Assembly: GCA_021204735.1 (NCBI GenBank)
Contig: JAJPYV010000187.1
Span: 1-13,648 of the forward strand
DNA length: 13,648 nucleotides
Origin: Prevotella sp.
Lineage (GTDB): Bacteria; Bacteroidota; Bacteroidia; Bacteroidales; Bacteroidaceae
Reading direction: 5' to 3'
Made by a program: the position numbers and the translations under genes
Notes under the pieces: model-generated
What the model was told of the DNA's origin: nothing
What the model saw: the letters and a program-made list of their open reading frames with translations, nothing else
Database searches by the model: none
Part shown: piece after piece, positions 1 through 9,669 of the stretch
Layout: each line of letters opens with the position of its first letter
How positions within the stretch are numbered: position 1 is the first letter of the stretch

Positions 1-450
1 GTTAAAGAAATTGTTGAGGAATGGCTCAAAGATAAGGAGTATTTCCTTGTTAGTATAGAAATCGATCAGGACAATAAGATCGTAATCGAAATTGACCATG
101 CTGATGGCGTGTGGATTGACGACTGTGTACAGCTTAGTCGTTTTATTGAAGACCATCTTGACAGGGATAAGGAAGACTATGAGTTGGAAGTTGGGAGCGC
201 TGGATTGGGACAGCCTTTCAAGGTGCCGCAGCAATATATAAATTTCATAGGTAAGGATGTTGAGGTGCTCAACGAAGACGGAAAGAAATATAAAGGTGTT
301 CTCAAGTCTGTAGTTGGTAGAGACTTTGTTTTAACCGTTAAGGAAAAGATGAAGAAAGAAGGTTACAAGCGTCCTGTTTTGACAGACGTTGACAAGTCTT
401 TCAATATGGATAAAGTGAAATATTCAAAATACTTAATAAGTTTCAAATAG
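1..450 (+). CDS. rimP: Ribosome maturation factor RimP, 5'-truncated by window edge
   Basis: RimP binds the free 30S subunit and helps its late assembly in the cytoplasm. The frame is open from base 1 to the TAG at 448-450, giving 149 visible residues; the first codons and the true start lie left of the window. A GTG at 109 could look like a start, but the upstream frame already encodes conserved RimP sequence (VKEIVEEWL, then an IEIDQDNKIVIEID strand pair), so it is internal. The N-terminal alpha/beta domain runs to about visible residue 75 and contains YELEVGSAGLGQPFK, the counterpart of the family's LEVSSPGLxRPL loop. A C-terminal SH3-like barrel follows (IGKDVEVL, YKGVL, FVLTV). Only three bases separate it from nusA, the classic rimP-nusA-infB order. 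Identification is firm; the lost N-terminus is probably only a few residues. Confidence 0.93.
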   Translation, partial: VKEIVEEWLKDKEYFLVSIEIDQDNKIVIEIDHADGVWIDDCVQLSRFIEDHLDRDKEDYELEVGSAGLGQPFKVPQQYINFIGKDVEVLNEDGKKYKGVLKSVVGRDFVLTVKEKMKKEGYKRPVLTDVDKSFNMDKVKYSKYLISFK

Positions 451-453
451 GAA

Positions 454-1716
454 ATGGCAGCAAGAAAGAAAAACGATGAGTCAGTCAGCATGTTTGACTC
501 CTTCAAAGAGTTCAAGGATACGAAGAATATCGACCGTACAACTCTTATGAGCGTGCTGGAGGAGAGTTTTCGTAACGTGATAGCAAAAATATTCGGTAGT
601 GACGAGAATTTCGATGTTATTGTAAATCCCGACAAAGGAGATTTTGAGATATATCGTAATCGTATTATTGTAGCGGATGGAGAGGTAAAGGATCAGAACA
701 AGGAGATTTCTCTTTCTGAGGCCCAGAAAGTAGAGCCTGATTATGAGGAAGGGGAGGAATTCAGCGAGAAAGTGGATTTTAGTAAGTTCGGCCGCCGTGC
801 CATTCTTAATCTGCGTCAGACTTTGGCTTCAAAAATCTTAGAGTTGGAACATGATAGTCTTTATAATAAATATAAAGATCGTGTTGGACAGGTTGTCAGC
901 GGAGAGGTTTATCAGGTGTGGAAACGTGAGGTGTTGCTCGTGGATGACGAGAACAACGAACTTATTTTGCCTAAGATGGAGCAGATTCCACATGATCAAT
1001 ATCGTAAGGGCGAGACTGTTCGCGCTGTGATAAAGGAAGTGAACAATGATAACAACAATCCTAAGATTATTCTCTCGCGTACAAGCAACATGTTTCTTGA
1101 ACGTCTTTTGGAGGCTGAGGTTCCAGAGATTGCAGATGGACTGATTACCATTAAACGAATAGCCCGTATGCCTGGTGAGAGAGCTAAAATTGCTGTTGAG
1201 AGCTACGATGAGCGTATCGACCCAGTTGGTGCTTGTGTGGGTGTTAAGGGTAGTCGTGTGCATGGTATTGTCCGCGAGCTTTGTAACGAGAATATAGATG
1301 TGGTGAACTACACATCTAATATAAAACTATTTATACAAAGGGCTCTCAGTCCTGCAAAAATTTCAAGTATTACGGTAAACGAGGAAACTAAGAAGGCCGA
1401 AGTTTACCTGCGTCCAGAAGAGGTCTCATTGGCAATAGGCAGGGGAGGTTTGAATATCAAACTTGCCAGTATGCTGACCGACTATACAATTGATGTCTTC
1501 CGTGAGATTGACGAGAATGAGGCTGACGAGGATATCTATTTGGATGAGTTCGCTGACGAAATTGACGAGTGGATAATCGAGGCGATTAAGGGCATAGGAC
1601 TTGATACGGCAAAAGCTGTTTTGAACGCCCCGCGAGAAATGCTTGTTGAGAAAGCCGACTTAGAAGAGGAAACAGTCGATAACGTATTGAAAATACTCAG
1701 GGCAGAGTTTGAATAA
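454..1716 (+). CDS. nusA: Transcription termination/antitermination factor NusA
   Basis: NusA binds RNA polymerase and nascent RNA and modulates pausing, termination and antitermination. The 420-residue protein shows the expected order. The N-terminal RNA-polymerase-binding domain spans about residues 10-130. An S1 domain spans about 140-208 ([23 protein letters not shown]). KH1 spans about 230-290 with its GxxG loop GVKG at 263-266. KH2 spans about 295-350 with GRGG at 329-332. A helical C-terminal segment at 365-420 resembles a single helix-hairpin-helix unit ([16 protein letters not shown]). There is no pair of acidic C-terminal repeats as in E. coli NusA, so the protein is short, as is usual outside the Proteobacteria. 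The ATG at 454 is three bases after rimP; no good Shine-Dalgarno is visible, so translational coupling is likely. infB follows 11 bases after the stop. Confidence 0.97.
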   Translation: MAARKKNDESVSMFDSFKEFKDTKNIDRTTLMSVLEESFRNVIAKIFGSDENFDVIVNPDKGDFEIYRNRIIVADGEVKDQNKEISLSEAQKVEPDYEEGEEFSEKVDFSKFGRRAILNLRQTLASKILELEHDSLYNKYKDRVGQVVSGEVYQVWKREVLLVDDENNELILPKMEQIPHDQYRKGETVRAVIKEVNNDNNNPKIILSRTSNMFLERLLEAEVPEIADGLITIKRIARMPGERAKIAVESYDERIDPVGACVGVKGSRVHGIVRELCNENIDVVNYTSNIKLFIQRALSPAKISSITVNEETKKAEVYLRPEEVSLAIGRGGLNIKLASMLTDYTIDVFREIDENEADEDIYLDEFADEIDEWIIEAIKGIGLDTAKAVLNAPREMLVEKADLEEETVDNVLKILRAEFE

Positions 1717-1727
1717 AGGTAAAATGT

Positions 1728-4586
1728 ATGAGCATCAGATTAAGTAAAGTAATTCGTGAGTTAAATATCGGACTTCAAACGGCAGTTGAATTCCTGAAAA
1801 AGAAAACTGGATCGGATGAGATAAGAGAAGACCCCAGCTTTAAACTCAGTGACGAACAGTATGATGCGCTTGTGGAAGCGTTCAAGACTGATAAGGAGGT
1901 GAGAAGTCAGGCTGAGAAACTTTTATTGAAACATCCTAAAGAGAAAAAACGTTCTGCCGAACGTAAAGAACAGAAAGTAGAGGAGGCCATTAAGGCTACT
2001 CCTATTCAAAGTTTCAAGCCTTTGGGAAAAATAGATCTTGAAGGAAATAACAAAAAAAATGCGCCATCTGTTGTTCCTACTGTAAAACCTGCAAAAGAGG
2101 AGAAGGAGTCTCCAGCTGATAGTCATGCTCCTGAGCCTGTAAAAAATATTAAAAAAGCTGTTGAGAAGCATCCTGAAAAGGTTGAACCAAAGCCTGTGCA
2201 GCCTGTGAAAGAAGTTAAACGGGAGGAACAGCGCAGGCCTGTGGAAAAGCCTGTGGCTAAGCAAGTTGCGATTAAGCCTGCAGAACAGGTTTCTTCACCT
2301 GTGCATGAGCAGAAGACCGCTTCAGCAGACAACATAACTGAAAATAAGGTATTCACTTTGAAGAGTGAGAAAAAACTTGCTCCGAAAGTTAACGTGTTGG
2401 GAAAGATTGACTTGGATTCTATAAATCAGAGTACTCGTCCGAAGAAAAAAACTAAGGAAGAACGGCGCAAGGAACGTGAAGACAAGGTGCAGCAGTCCCG
2501 TCCAGAAGGTAAGAAAAAACGGCTGCGCATAACTAAAGAGCGAGTGAATATAGACCAGGCTGTTAAGCAGAGCAATAATAACAATAACAATAACGGAAAT
2601 AATAACAACAACCGTTCTTCAGATAAGGACAGTGGATCTTCTAAGAAGAAAAACCGTAAACGTAATCATAAGCCGTTGGAGGTAAATGAGGAGGATGTGG
2701 CACGTCAGGTTAAAGAAACGCTTGCCCGTCTTACGAGTAAGGGCCTGAACAAAAAAGGAGCGAAATACCGCAGGGAAAAGCGTGATGCTGTTCAGGAACA
2801 TCTTAAAGAACAGCGTGCTGAGGAACAAGCTGGAAGTAAAATTTTGAAAATCACCGAGTTTGTTACTGTCAGTGAACTTGCCAATATGATGAATGTGTCG
2901 GTTAATCAGGTGATTGGTACTTGTATGAATTTAGGTATTATGGTTTCTATCAACCAACGCCTTGACGCTGAGACAATAAATATCGTTGCTGATGAGTTTG
3001 GTTTCAATACTGAATATGTCAGTGCTGAGGTTTCTGAAGCTATTAGTGAGGAAGAAGATGATGAGAACGACCTCATCCCGCGTGCTCCTATCGTAACGGT
3101 GATGGGACATGTAGACCATGGTAAGACTTCTTTGCTCGACCATATACGCAATTCTAATATCATTGCTGGCGAGGCTGGTGGTATTACGCAGCATATAGGT
3201 GCTTATAACGTAGAACTTCCTGATGGCAGGGAAATCACGTTTCTTGATACGCCTGGTCATGAGGCATTTACCGCTATGCGTGCACGTGGAGCACAGGTTA
3301 CTGATATCGCTATTATCATCATAGCAGCTGATGATAGTGTGATGCCTACGACACGTGAGGCTATCGCTCATGCACAGGCTGCTAATGTTCCAATGGTTTT
3401 TGCTATTAACAAGATTGATAAGCCAGGGGCTAATCCTGATAAGATTCGAGAGGATCTTGCCAACATGAACTTGCTCGTAGAAGAGTGGGGCGGTAAGTAT
3501 CAGTGCCAGGAAATCAGTGCAAAAAAGGGTATTGGAGTTGATGAACTACTTGAAAAGGTGTTGCTTGAGGCAGAAATGCTCGACCTGAAAGCAAATCCTA
3601 ACCGTAAGGCAACGGGTAGTATTATTGAGTCTTCTTTGGATAAGGGTAGGGGATATGTATCTACTGTCCTTGTAAATAACGGTACTTTGCGTGTTGGTGA
3701 CTATATGATTGCCGGAACAAGTTATGGACGTATTAAGGCTATGTTCAATGAGCGTAACCAGCGCATTGACACAGTCCGTCCTGCTGAACCAGCAATAGTT
3801 CTTGGTCTTAATGGTGCGCCGACGGCTGGTGATTCGTTCCATATCCTTGATTCTGAACAAGCTGCCCGTGATATAGCTAACAAACGTCTGCAATTGCAGC
3901 GTGAGCAGGGCTTGCGTACTCAGAAACGTCTTACGCTTAGTGATATCAGTCATCGTATTGCCTTAGGTTCATTCAAGGAACTCAACATTATTGTCAAGGG
4001 TGATACCGATGGTAGTATTGAGGCTCTTAGCGATTCGTTCATCAAACTTTCTACTGAGAAAATCAAGGTTGATGTCATTCATAAGGCTGTTGGTCAGATT
4101 TCTGAAAGTGACGTAACACTTGCTGATGCTTCTGATGCAATCATAGTGGGTTTCCAAGTTCGTCCTTCTTTGGCTGCACGTAAACAGGCCGACCAGTCGG
4201 GTGTGGAGATTAATACTTATTCAGTCATTTATGATGCGATAGAAGACGTGAAGTCTGCTATGGAGGGTATGCTCGAAAAGGAGAAAAAAGAAGTGGTTAC
4301 TGGTCAGGTTGAGGTTCGTGAGGTTTACCATATCTCCAAGGTTGGTACTGTTGCTGGTGCATACGTTTCTGATGGTAAGGTTCACCGCAGCGATAAGGCG
4401 CGTCTTGTTCGTGACGGAATTGTTGTACACACTGGTGAAATCAATGCTCTTAAACGTTTCAAGGATGATGTCAAGGAAGTTGGTGTAAACTTTGAGTGTG
4501 GTATCAGTCTCGTTAATTTCAATGACATTCAAGTAGGTGACATCATTGAGACATTCACTGAAATTGAAGTAAAACAGAAATTATGA
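1728..4586 (+). CDS. infB: Translation initiation factor IF-2
   Basis: IF-2 is the GTPase that places initiator fMet-tRNA on the 30S subunit and promotes subunit joining. At 952 residues it is a long-form IF-2. An IF2_N-type helical domain lies at about 1-60. A Lys/Glu/Pro-rich, probably disordered linker spans about 65-370. A second IF2_N domain lies at about 371-432. The G domain has GHVDHGKT (460-467), GGITQHIG (484-491), DTPGH (507-511), NKID (561-564) and SAK (597-599), so all five GTPase motifs are intact. Domain II and the C-terminal IF2 domains follow to about residue 945. The linker carries the hexamer LGKIDL twice (99-104 and 224-229) and a poly-Asn stretch at 283-295. An AAAGG at 1715-1719, eight bases before the ATG at 1728, could act as a ribosome binding site. 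This is the last gene of the cluster, ended by the hairpin at 4642-4683. Confidence 0.98.
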   Translation: MSIRLSKVIRELNIGLQTAVEFLKKKTGSDEIREDPSFKLSDEQYDALVEAFKTDKEVRSQAEKLLLKHPKEKKRSAERKEQKVEEAIKATPIQSFKPLGKIDLEGNNKKNAPSVVPTVKPAKEEKESPADSHAPEPVKNIKKAVEKHPEKVEPKPVQPVKEVKREEQRRPVEKPVAKQVAIKPAEQVSSPVHEQKTASADNITENKVFTLKSEKKLAPKVNVLGKIDLDSINQSTRPKKKTKEERRKEREDKVQQSRPEGKKKRLRITKERVNIDQAVKQSNNNNNNNGNNNNNRSSDKDSGSSKKKNRKRNHKPLEVNEEDVARQVKETLARLTSKGLNKKGAKYRREKRDAVQEHLKEQRAEEQAGSKILKITEFVTVSELANMMNVSVNQVIGTCMNLGIMVSINQRLDAETINIVADEFGFNTEYVSAEVSEAISEEEDDENDLIPRAPIVTVMGHVDHGKTSLLDHIRNSNIIAGEAGGITQHIGAYNVELPDGREITFLDTPGHEAFTAMRARGAQVTDIAIIIIAADDSVMPTTREAIAHAQAANVPMVFAINKIDKPGANPDKIREDLANMNLLVEEWGGKYQCQEISAKKGIGVDELLEKVLLEAEMLDLKANPNRKATGSIIESSLDKGRGYVSTVLVNNGTLRVGDYMIAGTSYGRIKAMFNERNQRIDTVRPAEPAIVLGLNGAPTAGDSFHILDSEQAARDIANKRLQLQREQGLRTQKRLTLSDISHRIALGSFKELNIIVKGDTDGSIEALSDSFIKLSTEKIKVDVIHKAVGQISESDVTLADASDAIIVGFQVRPSLAARKQADQSGVEINTYSVIYDAIEDVKSAMEGMLEKEKKEVVTGQVEVREVYHISKVGTVAGAYVSDGKVHRSDKARLVRDGIVVHTGEINALKRFKDDVKEVGVNFECGISLVNFNDIQVGDIIETFTEIEVKQKL
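2574..2612 (+). repeat. AAT/AAC trinucleotide tract encoding poly-Asn in IF-2
   Basis: Seven Asn codons, one Gly codon (GGA, 2595-2597) and five more Asn codons lie in frame inside infB (residues 283-295). The tract mixes AAT and AAC, so it is an imperfect trinucleotide repeat. It lies in the disordered linker between the two IF2_N domains, where length changes in steps of three should be tolerated. Low-complexity linkers are common in IF-2; the asparagine run is the unusual part. Confidence 0.9.
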
Positions 4587-4641
4587 AAATTTCTTTATGG
4601 AAATTTTATAGCAAACAATATTGACTAACCTTTTGGTTTAA

Positions 4642-4683
4642 AAAATGCGAGTTTTGGAAAATAAAATCCAGAACTCGCATTTT
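4642..4683 (+). terminator. Intrinsic terminator after infB
   Basis: A 16-base left arm (4642-4657) pairs with 4668-4683 across a 10-base A-rich loop. Pairing is complete apart from one U-G wobble, and the core is TGCGAG/CTCGCA. The stem is flanked by A residues on the left and T residues on the right, and TTTCTTTTTAT follows at 4690-4700. It lies 56 bases after the infB stop and should separate the rimP-nusA-infB unit from topA. A weaker AT-only hairpin (arms 4586-4593 and 4600-4607) sits directly at the infB stop and may help protect the mRNA 3' end. Confidence 0.85.
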
Positions 4684-4702
4684 ATGTAATTTCTTTTTAT
4701 CA

Positions 4703-4753
4703 AACACAATTGATTCTTACAATTTCCACTTGGGAAATAAAAAATGTTGTGTT
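4703..4753. other. Nested inverted repeat in the infB-topA gap
   Basis: AACACAA (4703-4709) pairs with TTGTGTT (4747-4753). Inside it, ATTTCC (4722-4727) pairs with GGAAAT (4733-4738) around a five-base loop. The structure lies between the infB terminator and the topA promoter and encodes nothing recognisable. It could be a protein-binding palindrome or a fold in a short transcript, or chance pairing in AT-rich DNA. No known RNA family is recognised. Confidence 0.3.
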
Positions 4754-4843
4754 ATAAATGGTTACAGTCTCTGAAAATATAGAAAAAAACTTAAAAAATG
4801 AAAAAAGCATTCCATTATATAAGGTGTATGTAAAAGTTTTGTT

Positions 4844-4851
4844 TACTTTTG
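4844..4851 (+). promoter_or_regulatory. Probable topA promoter -7 element (TAnnTTTG)
   Basis: TACTTTTG matches the Bacteroidetes primary-sigma -7 consensus TAnnTTTG exactly and is followed by GCGCC, a context often seen in this phylum. It lies 28 bases before the topA ATG, which would leave a short leader. No TTTG-like -33 box is found 19-21 bases upstream (that stretch reads ATATAAGG), so the promoter may be weak or rely on the -7 box. Confidence 0.55.
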
Positions 4852-4879
4852 CGCCCTAAACAAAAACATTATTACCGCT

Positions 4880-7189
4880 ATGCAGAAGAATCTGGTGATT
4901 GTCGAGAGTCCGGCAAAAGCGAAGACAATTGAGAAGTTTTTGGGAAAGGACTATAAGGTCATGTCGAGTTATGGACATATCCGCGACCTTAAGAAAAAAG
5001 AATTAAGTATTGACACAGAGACTTTAAATCCTGACTATGAGGTGCCTGCCGACAAGAAAAAGGTAGTGGCAGACTTGAAGAGTAACGCAGAAAAATCGAG
5101 TATGGTATGGCTTGCTTCCGATGAAGACCGTGAGGGAGAGGCAATATCATGGCATCTTTGTGAGGTGCTGGGACTTGACGAGAATAATACGAACCGCATA
5201 GTTTTTCACGAAATAACAAAACCTGCTATTCTTGAAGCTATTAAGCATCCGCGTAAAATAGATATGAATTTGGTGAATGCACAGCAGGCACGCAGAGTGC
5301 TCGACCGTATCGTGGGTTTCAAGATTTCTCCGATATTGTGGCGCAAGGTAAAACCTTCTCTGTCGGCTGGACGCGTGCAGAGTGTTGCAGTAAGGCTTAT
5401 CGTGGAGCGTGAAAGGGAAATTCAGGCTTTCAAAAGTGAGCCTTATTATCGTGTTAATGCCGTGTTCACTACTGTTGGCAGCGATGGTTCAGTTTCGGAG
5501 TTCAAGGCGGAGTTGGATAAACGTTTTACTAAGCATGAAGAAGTGCTTGCTTTTTTAGAGAAGTGCAAGACTGCACAATTTACGGTTAGTAATATTTCCA
5601 AGAAACCGCTGAAGCGAACACCTGCCCCTCCATTTACAACTTCGACCCTGCAACAGGAGGCTGCTCGAAAATTGGGATTTACCGTGTCGCAGACTATGAT
5701 GGTGGCACAACATTTATATGAGAATGGACGTATCACGTATATGCGTACTGACTCAGTGAATTTGTCATCGCTTTGCCTTGAATCTGCAAAGGAGGAAATT
5801 ACAAAACTTTGGGGTGATGAATATAGTAAACCGCGCCAGTATCAGACTCACTCTAAAGGTGCACAGGAAGCGCATGAGGCTATCCGTCCTACATATATGT
5901 CGAGTCATGAGATTGATGGCACGCAACAGGAAAAACGTCTTTACGACCTTGTTTGGAAACGCACGGCAGCAAGTCAGATGGCTGATGCTCTGATAGAAAA
6001 GACGGTTGTTACGATAGATATCAGCAATTGTGAGGAGAAATTCATCGCCAATGGTGAGGTCATAAAGTTTGATGGTTTCATCAAGGTTTATCGAGAGTCG
6101 GCTGATGATGATGATAATGGGCAGGAGGAAGCAGTAAACTCTTTGCCAAACATGACTGAAGGTGAGAACCTTGAATATAAGGATACTGTGGCAACGCAGC
6201 GTTTCAGTCTCGGACCAGCGCGTTTTACTGAGGCAAGTTTAGTACATAAACTTGAGGAACTTGGTATCGGTCGTCCTTCAACATACGCTCCAATTATCAG
6301 TACTATTCAGCAGAGGGAATATGTTCAGAAGGGTGACAAGAAAGGGGAGACACGCGATTATACCGTCGATACGTTGCATAAAGGCAAGATAACGAGTAAG
6401 ACGAAAAGTGAGACTATTGGTAATGAGAAGGGGAAGTTGGTTCCTACCGATGTAGGTACCGTGGTTACTGATTTCCTTATTAAGTATTTCCCTAATATCA
6501 TGGACTATAATTTTACAGCTAAGGTAGAAAGTGAGTTTGACTCCATTGCCGATGGTGATTCGCTTTGGTCGGATATGATAAAGAATTTCTATGCGAAATT
6601 TGAGCCCATAATTGAGAATACTATTAATGCACGTGAGGTGCACAAGGTGGGAGAGCGAGAACTTGGTATTGACCCGACAAGTGGCAGACCAGTATTTGTG
6701 AAGATAGGACGATTCGGACCTGTGGTACAAATAGGAAAAGCTGATGATAAGGAGAAACCTCGCTTTGCACAGATGCCTGCCGATAAGAGTATAGGTACTA
6801 TAACTCTTGAAGAGGCTTTGGAATTGTTCCGTTTGCCACGTACTGTGGGTGAGTTTGAGGGCTCTCCAGTGGTAATTGGTGTAGGGAAATATGGCCCATA
6901 CGTTATGCATGACCACAAATATGTTTCCATTCCGAAGGCTGAGAATCCGATGACGGTGACGCTTGATATGGCAGTTGAACTTATATTGAACAAGCGAAAT
7001 CAGGAAACTCAGCGTCATTTAAAGACGTTTAAGGAAGAACCTAAACTTGAGGTGATGAACGGACGTTATGGCCCTTATCTCTGTTTTGATGGGAAAAACT
7101 ACCGTCTTCCAAAGAATTTGCATGGCAAGGCTGCGGAACTTACCTTAGAGGAGTGCATGGAAATAATCAACAACTCGAAGAAGAAATAA
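4880..7189 (+). CDS. topA: DNA topoisomerase I (type IA)
   Basis: TopA relaxes negative supercoils by cutting one strand and passing the other, with Mg2+ and a 5'-phosphotyrosine intermediate. The toprim domain opens with VIVESPAKAKT, where E9 is the conserved acid. The metal-binding DxDxE is at D81, D83 and E85. The catalytic tyrosine is Y287 in RITYMRTDS, followed by HEAIRPT at 330-336 and LVHKLEELGIGRPSTYA at 453-469. The last 180 residues carry three repeats centred on GRFGP (608), GKYGP (667) and GRYGP (726), exactly 59 residues apart. These are toprim C-terminal repeats; no four-Cys zinc fingers are present. The length of 769 residues is normal for this form. The ATG at 4880 is the first in frame and leads straight into the conserved core. 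aroK starts three bases after the stop, so the two are probably cotranscribed. Confidence 0.98.
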   Translation: MQKNLVIVESPAKAKTIEKFLGKDYKVMSSYGHIRDLKKKELSIDTETLNPDYEVPADKKKVVADLKSNAEKSSMVWLASDEDREGEAISWHLCEVLGLDENNTNRIVFHEITKPAILEAIKHPRKIDMNLVNAQQARRVLDRIVGFKISPILWRKVKPSLSAGRVQSVAVRLIVEREREIQAFKSEPYYRVNAVFTTVGSDGSVSEFKAELDKRFTKHEEVLAFLEKCKTAQFTVSNISKKPLKRTPAPPFTTSTLQQEAARKLGFTVSQTMMVAQHLYENGRITYMRTDSVNLSSLCLESAKEEITKLWGDEYSKPRQYQTHSKGAQEAHEAIRPTYMSSHEIDGTQQEKRLYDLVWKRTAASQMADALIEKTVVTIDISNCEEKFIANGEVIKFDGFIKVYRESADDDDNGQEEAVNSLPNMTEGENLEYKDTVATQRFSLGPARFTEASLVHKLEELGIGRPSTYAPIISTIQQREYVQKGDKKGETRDYTVDTLHKGKITSKTKSETIGNEKGKLVPTDVGTVVTDFLIKYFPNIMDYNFTAKVESEFDSIADGDSLWSDMIKNFYAKFEPIIENTINAREVHKVGERELGIDPTSGRPVFVKIGRFGPVVQIGKADDKEKPRFAQMPADKSIGTITLEEALELFRLPRTVGEFEGSPVVIGVGKYGPYVMHDHKYVSIPKAENPMTVTLDMAVELILNKRNQETQRHLKTFKEEPKLEVMNGRYGPYLCFDGKNYRLPKNLHGKAAELTLEECMEIINNSKKK

Positions 7190-7192
7190 ACG

Positions 7193-7720
7193 ATGAACAG
7201 AATCATCATCGTAGGATATATGGGTGCAGGCAAGACTACTGTGGGGAAGGCTCTCTCCAAGGAATTGGGAGTTCAGTTCTATGATCTTGACTGGTATATA
7301 GAGGCGAGGATGCGCAAAACCATTCCTCAGTTGTTTGCCGAGCGGGGTGAGGATGGTTTCCGAAAAGTGGAGCACAATATCCTTCATGAAGTGGCGGAGT
7401 TTGAGGATGTAGTGATTAGTTGCGGTGGTGGCACTCCTTGTTTTTTTGACAATATGGATTACATGAATGCGCAGGGGGAAACTGTTTATTTGCAAAGTAC
7501 TCCAGATGTGCTTTATCAACATCTGAAAATGGGTAAGGTGGAGCGACCATTGCTAAAAAACAAAACTCCAGAGGAGATGAAAGCATTCATTGCTGAACAG
7601 CTTGCCGCCCGTGAACCGTATTATCTGAAAGCAAAACACGTGCTTGACGTTACTTTGCTTGAAAATTATAGTAAAATAAAAATTTCCGTGGCACGCTTGC
7701 GGACTTTACTTAATATTTAA
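7193..7720 (+). CDS. aroK: Shikimate kinase
   Basis: It phosphorylates shikimate to shikimate 3-phosphate with ATP, the fifth step of the route to chorismate and aromatic amino acids. The P-loop is GYMGAGKTT (8-16). Shikimate-binding residues are visible as D33 in YDLDWYIE, R57 in GEDGFRKVE and the GGG at 78-80 in SCGGGTP. R118 in VERPLL is the lid arginine, and R140 in AAREPYY matches the conserved substrate/adenine-side arginine. The length of 175 residues is typical. The ATG at 7193 lies three bases after the topA stop, without a clear Shine-Dalgarno. speA follows after 14 bases. Nothing in the sequence suggests a specific link to topA, so the pairing is probably just operon sharing. The choice between the names aroK and aroL cannot be made from sequence and has no functional weight here. 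Confidence 0.96.
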   Translation: MNRIIIVGYMGAGKTTVGKALSKELGVQFYDLDWYIEARMRKTIPQLFAERGEDGFRKVEHNILHEVAEFEDVVISCGGGTPCFFDNMDYMNAQGETVYLQSTPDVLYQHLKMGKVERPLLKNKTPEEMKAFIAEQLAAREPYYLKAKHVLDVTLLENYSKIKISVARLRTLLNI

Positions 7721-7734
7721 ATACTTTACTCACG

Positions 7735-9627
7735 ATGAAGAAATGGACAATAGAAGACTCAAATGAGCTTTATAACCTTAATGGTTGGGGAACATCTTTC
7801 TTTGGTATCAATGAGAAGGGTAATGTTTATGTTTCTCCCAAAAAAGATGGCGTGAAAATTGACCTTAATGACGTTATTGACGAACTTTCGCTGCGTGATA
7901 TCAATACGCCTGTGTTGCTCCGTTTTCCAGACATCCTTGACAGTAGGATTGAGAAGACTTGGAGCTGTTTTAAGGAGGCGGCAGAGGAATACAACTATAA
8001 AGGTGAGAATTTTATTGTCTATCCCATCAAGGTTAATCAGATGCAACCCGTTGTAGAGGAGATTATCAGTCATGGACAGAAATTCAACCTTGGTTTGGAG
8101 GCCGGTTCAAAACCAGAACTTCATGCCGTGATTGCTATCCAAAGTCAGAATGACCCTCTGATAATCTGTAACGGTTACAAGGACCAGGGTTATATTGAAC
8201 TTGCATTACTGGCTCAGAAGATGGGTAAGAGAATTTTCATCGTGGTGGAGAAACTTAATGAACTGGAAGTTATTGCTCGTGCTGCGAAGAAGTTGGGTGT
8301 AAGACCAAATCTTGGTATCCGCATAAAACTCGCTTCATCAGGCAGTGGCAAATGGGAAGAAAGCGGTGGAGATGCCAGCAAGTTCGGCCTTACCAGTTCT
8401 GAACTGTTGCGTGCTCTTGAGATATTGGAAAAGAAGGAGATGACAGACTGCCTTAAGATGATACATTTCCATATCGGCAGTCAGATAACGAAAATCCGCC
8501 GTATACAGACTGCTCTTAGAGAGGCTTCACATTTCTATATCCAACTCCATAAAATGGGTTACAATGTTGAGTTTGTAGACTGTGGTGGTGGTCTTGGCGT
8601 GGATTACGATGGTACTCGTTCACCGAATAGTGAGAGTAGTGTTAACTATTCTATTCAGGAATATGTCAACGATTGCATTTCTACTTTTGTGGAGGCTGCC
8701 GACTTGAATGGCATTAAGCATCCGAATATTATCACTGAGAGCGGTCGTTCTCTTTCCGCTCATCACTCAATTCTCGTAATTGAAGTTCTTGAAACTGCGT
8801 CATTGCCAGAGATGGACGATGATTTTGAGCCTAACGAAAATTCTCATCAGTTAGTTAAAGATCTTTTTGAGATATTAGATAATGTCAATGTGCGTACCAT
8901 GTTGGAGGACTGGCATGATGCCCAGCAAATTCGTGAGGAAGCACTCGACTTGTTCAGTCATGGTATTGTTGATTTGCAGACAAGAGCAGAGATTGAACAA
9001 ATGTATTGGAGTCTTTGCCGTGAGGTCAACTCATTGGTGAGAAATTTGAAGCATAAGCCTGAGGAGTTGAAAGGACTTGAGAAGATGCTTGCTGACAAGT
9101 ATTTCTGCAATTTCTCTCTGTTCCAGTCGCTTACTGATGTTTGGGCTGTTGACCAGGTGTTCCCGATAATGCCTTTGCAACGCCTTGATGAGCGTCCTAC
9201 ACGCAGTGCCACATTACATGACATCACTTGTGACAGTGATGGCAAGATAGTAAATTATGTCACGAACCGACATATCTCGCATTTCCTTCCTGTGCATACA
9301 CTCCGCAAAAACGAGCCATATTATCTTGGCGTTTTCCTTGTTGGGGCATACCAGGAGATTTTGGGGGATATGCATAACTTGTTTGGCGTTACTAATGCAG
9401 CTCACATCACTGTTAAAGACGACGCCTATCACATCGACCAAATCATAGATGGAGAGACGGTGGCTGAGGTGCTCCAATACGTGCAATACAATCCGAAGAA
9501 GTTGGTTAGACAACTTGAGATGTGGGTTACTAAGAGTGTACGTCAGGGTAAGATCACTCTTGAGGAAGGCAAGGAATTTCTCTCCAACTATCGTTCGGGA
9601 TTGTATGGATATACTTATTTGGAATGA
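7735..9627 (+). CDS. speA: Biosynthetic arginine decarboxylase
   Basis: A PLP-dependent fold-III enzyme that converts L-arginine to agmatine and CO2, the entry to putrescine and spermidine synthesis through agmatine. The 630-residue length and layout fit SpeA and not the smaller ornithine or diaminopimelate decarboxylases. The PLP lysine is K99 in VYPIKVNQ. HFHIGSQ is at 243-249, the phosphate-binding glycine loop CGGGLG is at 282-287, and ESGRSLSAHH is at 334-343. A helical insertion characteristic of SpeA spans about 365-460. The C-terminal barrel has HDITCDSDG at 494-502, where C498 and D499 match the active-site Cys-Asp contributed by the other subunit. There is no signal peptide, so it should be cytoplasmic. 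It sits 14 bases after aroK and 42 before argB, placing an arginine-consuming enzyme beside an arginine-making one. Confidence 0.97.
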   Translation: MKKWTIEDSNELYNLNGWGTSFFGINEKGNVYVSPKKDGVKIDLNDVIDELSLRDINTPVLLRFPDILDSRIEKTWSCFKEAAEEYNYKGENFIVYPIKVNQMQPVVEEIISHGQKFNLGLEAGSKPELHAVIAIQSQNDPLIICNGYKDQGYIELALLAQKMGKRIFIVVEKLNELEVIARAAKKLGVRPNLGIRIKLASSGSGKWEESGGDASKFGLTSSELLRALEILEKKEMTDCLKMIHFHIGSQITKIRRIQTALREASHFYIQLHKMGYNVEFVDCGGGLGVDYDGTRSPNSESSVNYSIQEYVNDCISTFVEAADLNGIKHPNIITESGRSLSAHHSILVIEVLETASLPEMDDDFEPNENSHQLVKDLFEILDNVNVRTMLEDWHDAQQIREEALDLFSHGIVDLQTRAEIEQMYWSLCREVNSLVRNLKHKPEELKGLEKMLADKYFCNFSLFQSLTDVWAVDQVFPIMPLQRLDERPTRSATLHDITCDSDGKIVNYVTNRHISHFLPVHTLRKNEPYYLGVFLVGAYQEILGDMHNLFGVTNAAHITVKDDAYHIDQIIDGETVAEVLQYVQYNPKKLVRQLEMWVTKSVRQGKITLEEGKEFLSNYRSGLYGYTYLE

Positions 9628-9669
9628 TTGGATAGTTGATGTGTAATTAGTTGGAACCATAACACGGAT

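Noticed and set aside
109..450. RimP starting at the GTG at 109
   Set aside because: The same frame is open back to base 1 and encodes conserved RimP sequence, so the gene is cut by the window edge, not short.
6278..7018. A 246-codon minus-strand open frame under topA
   Set aside because: It is entirely antisense to the conserved TopA core and C-terminal repeats, and its composition and lack of motifs are typical of a shadow frame.
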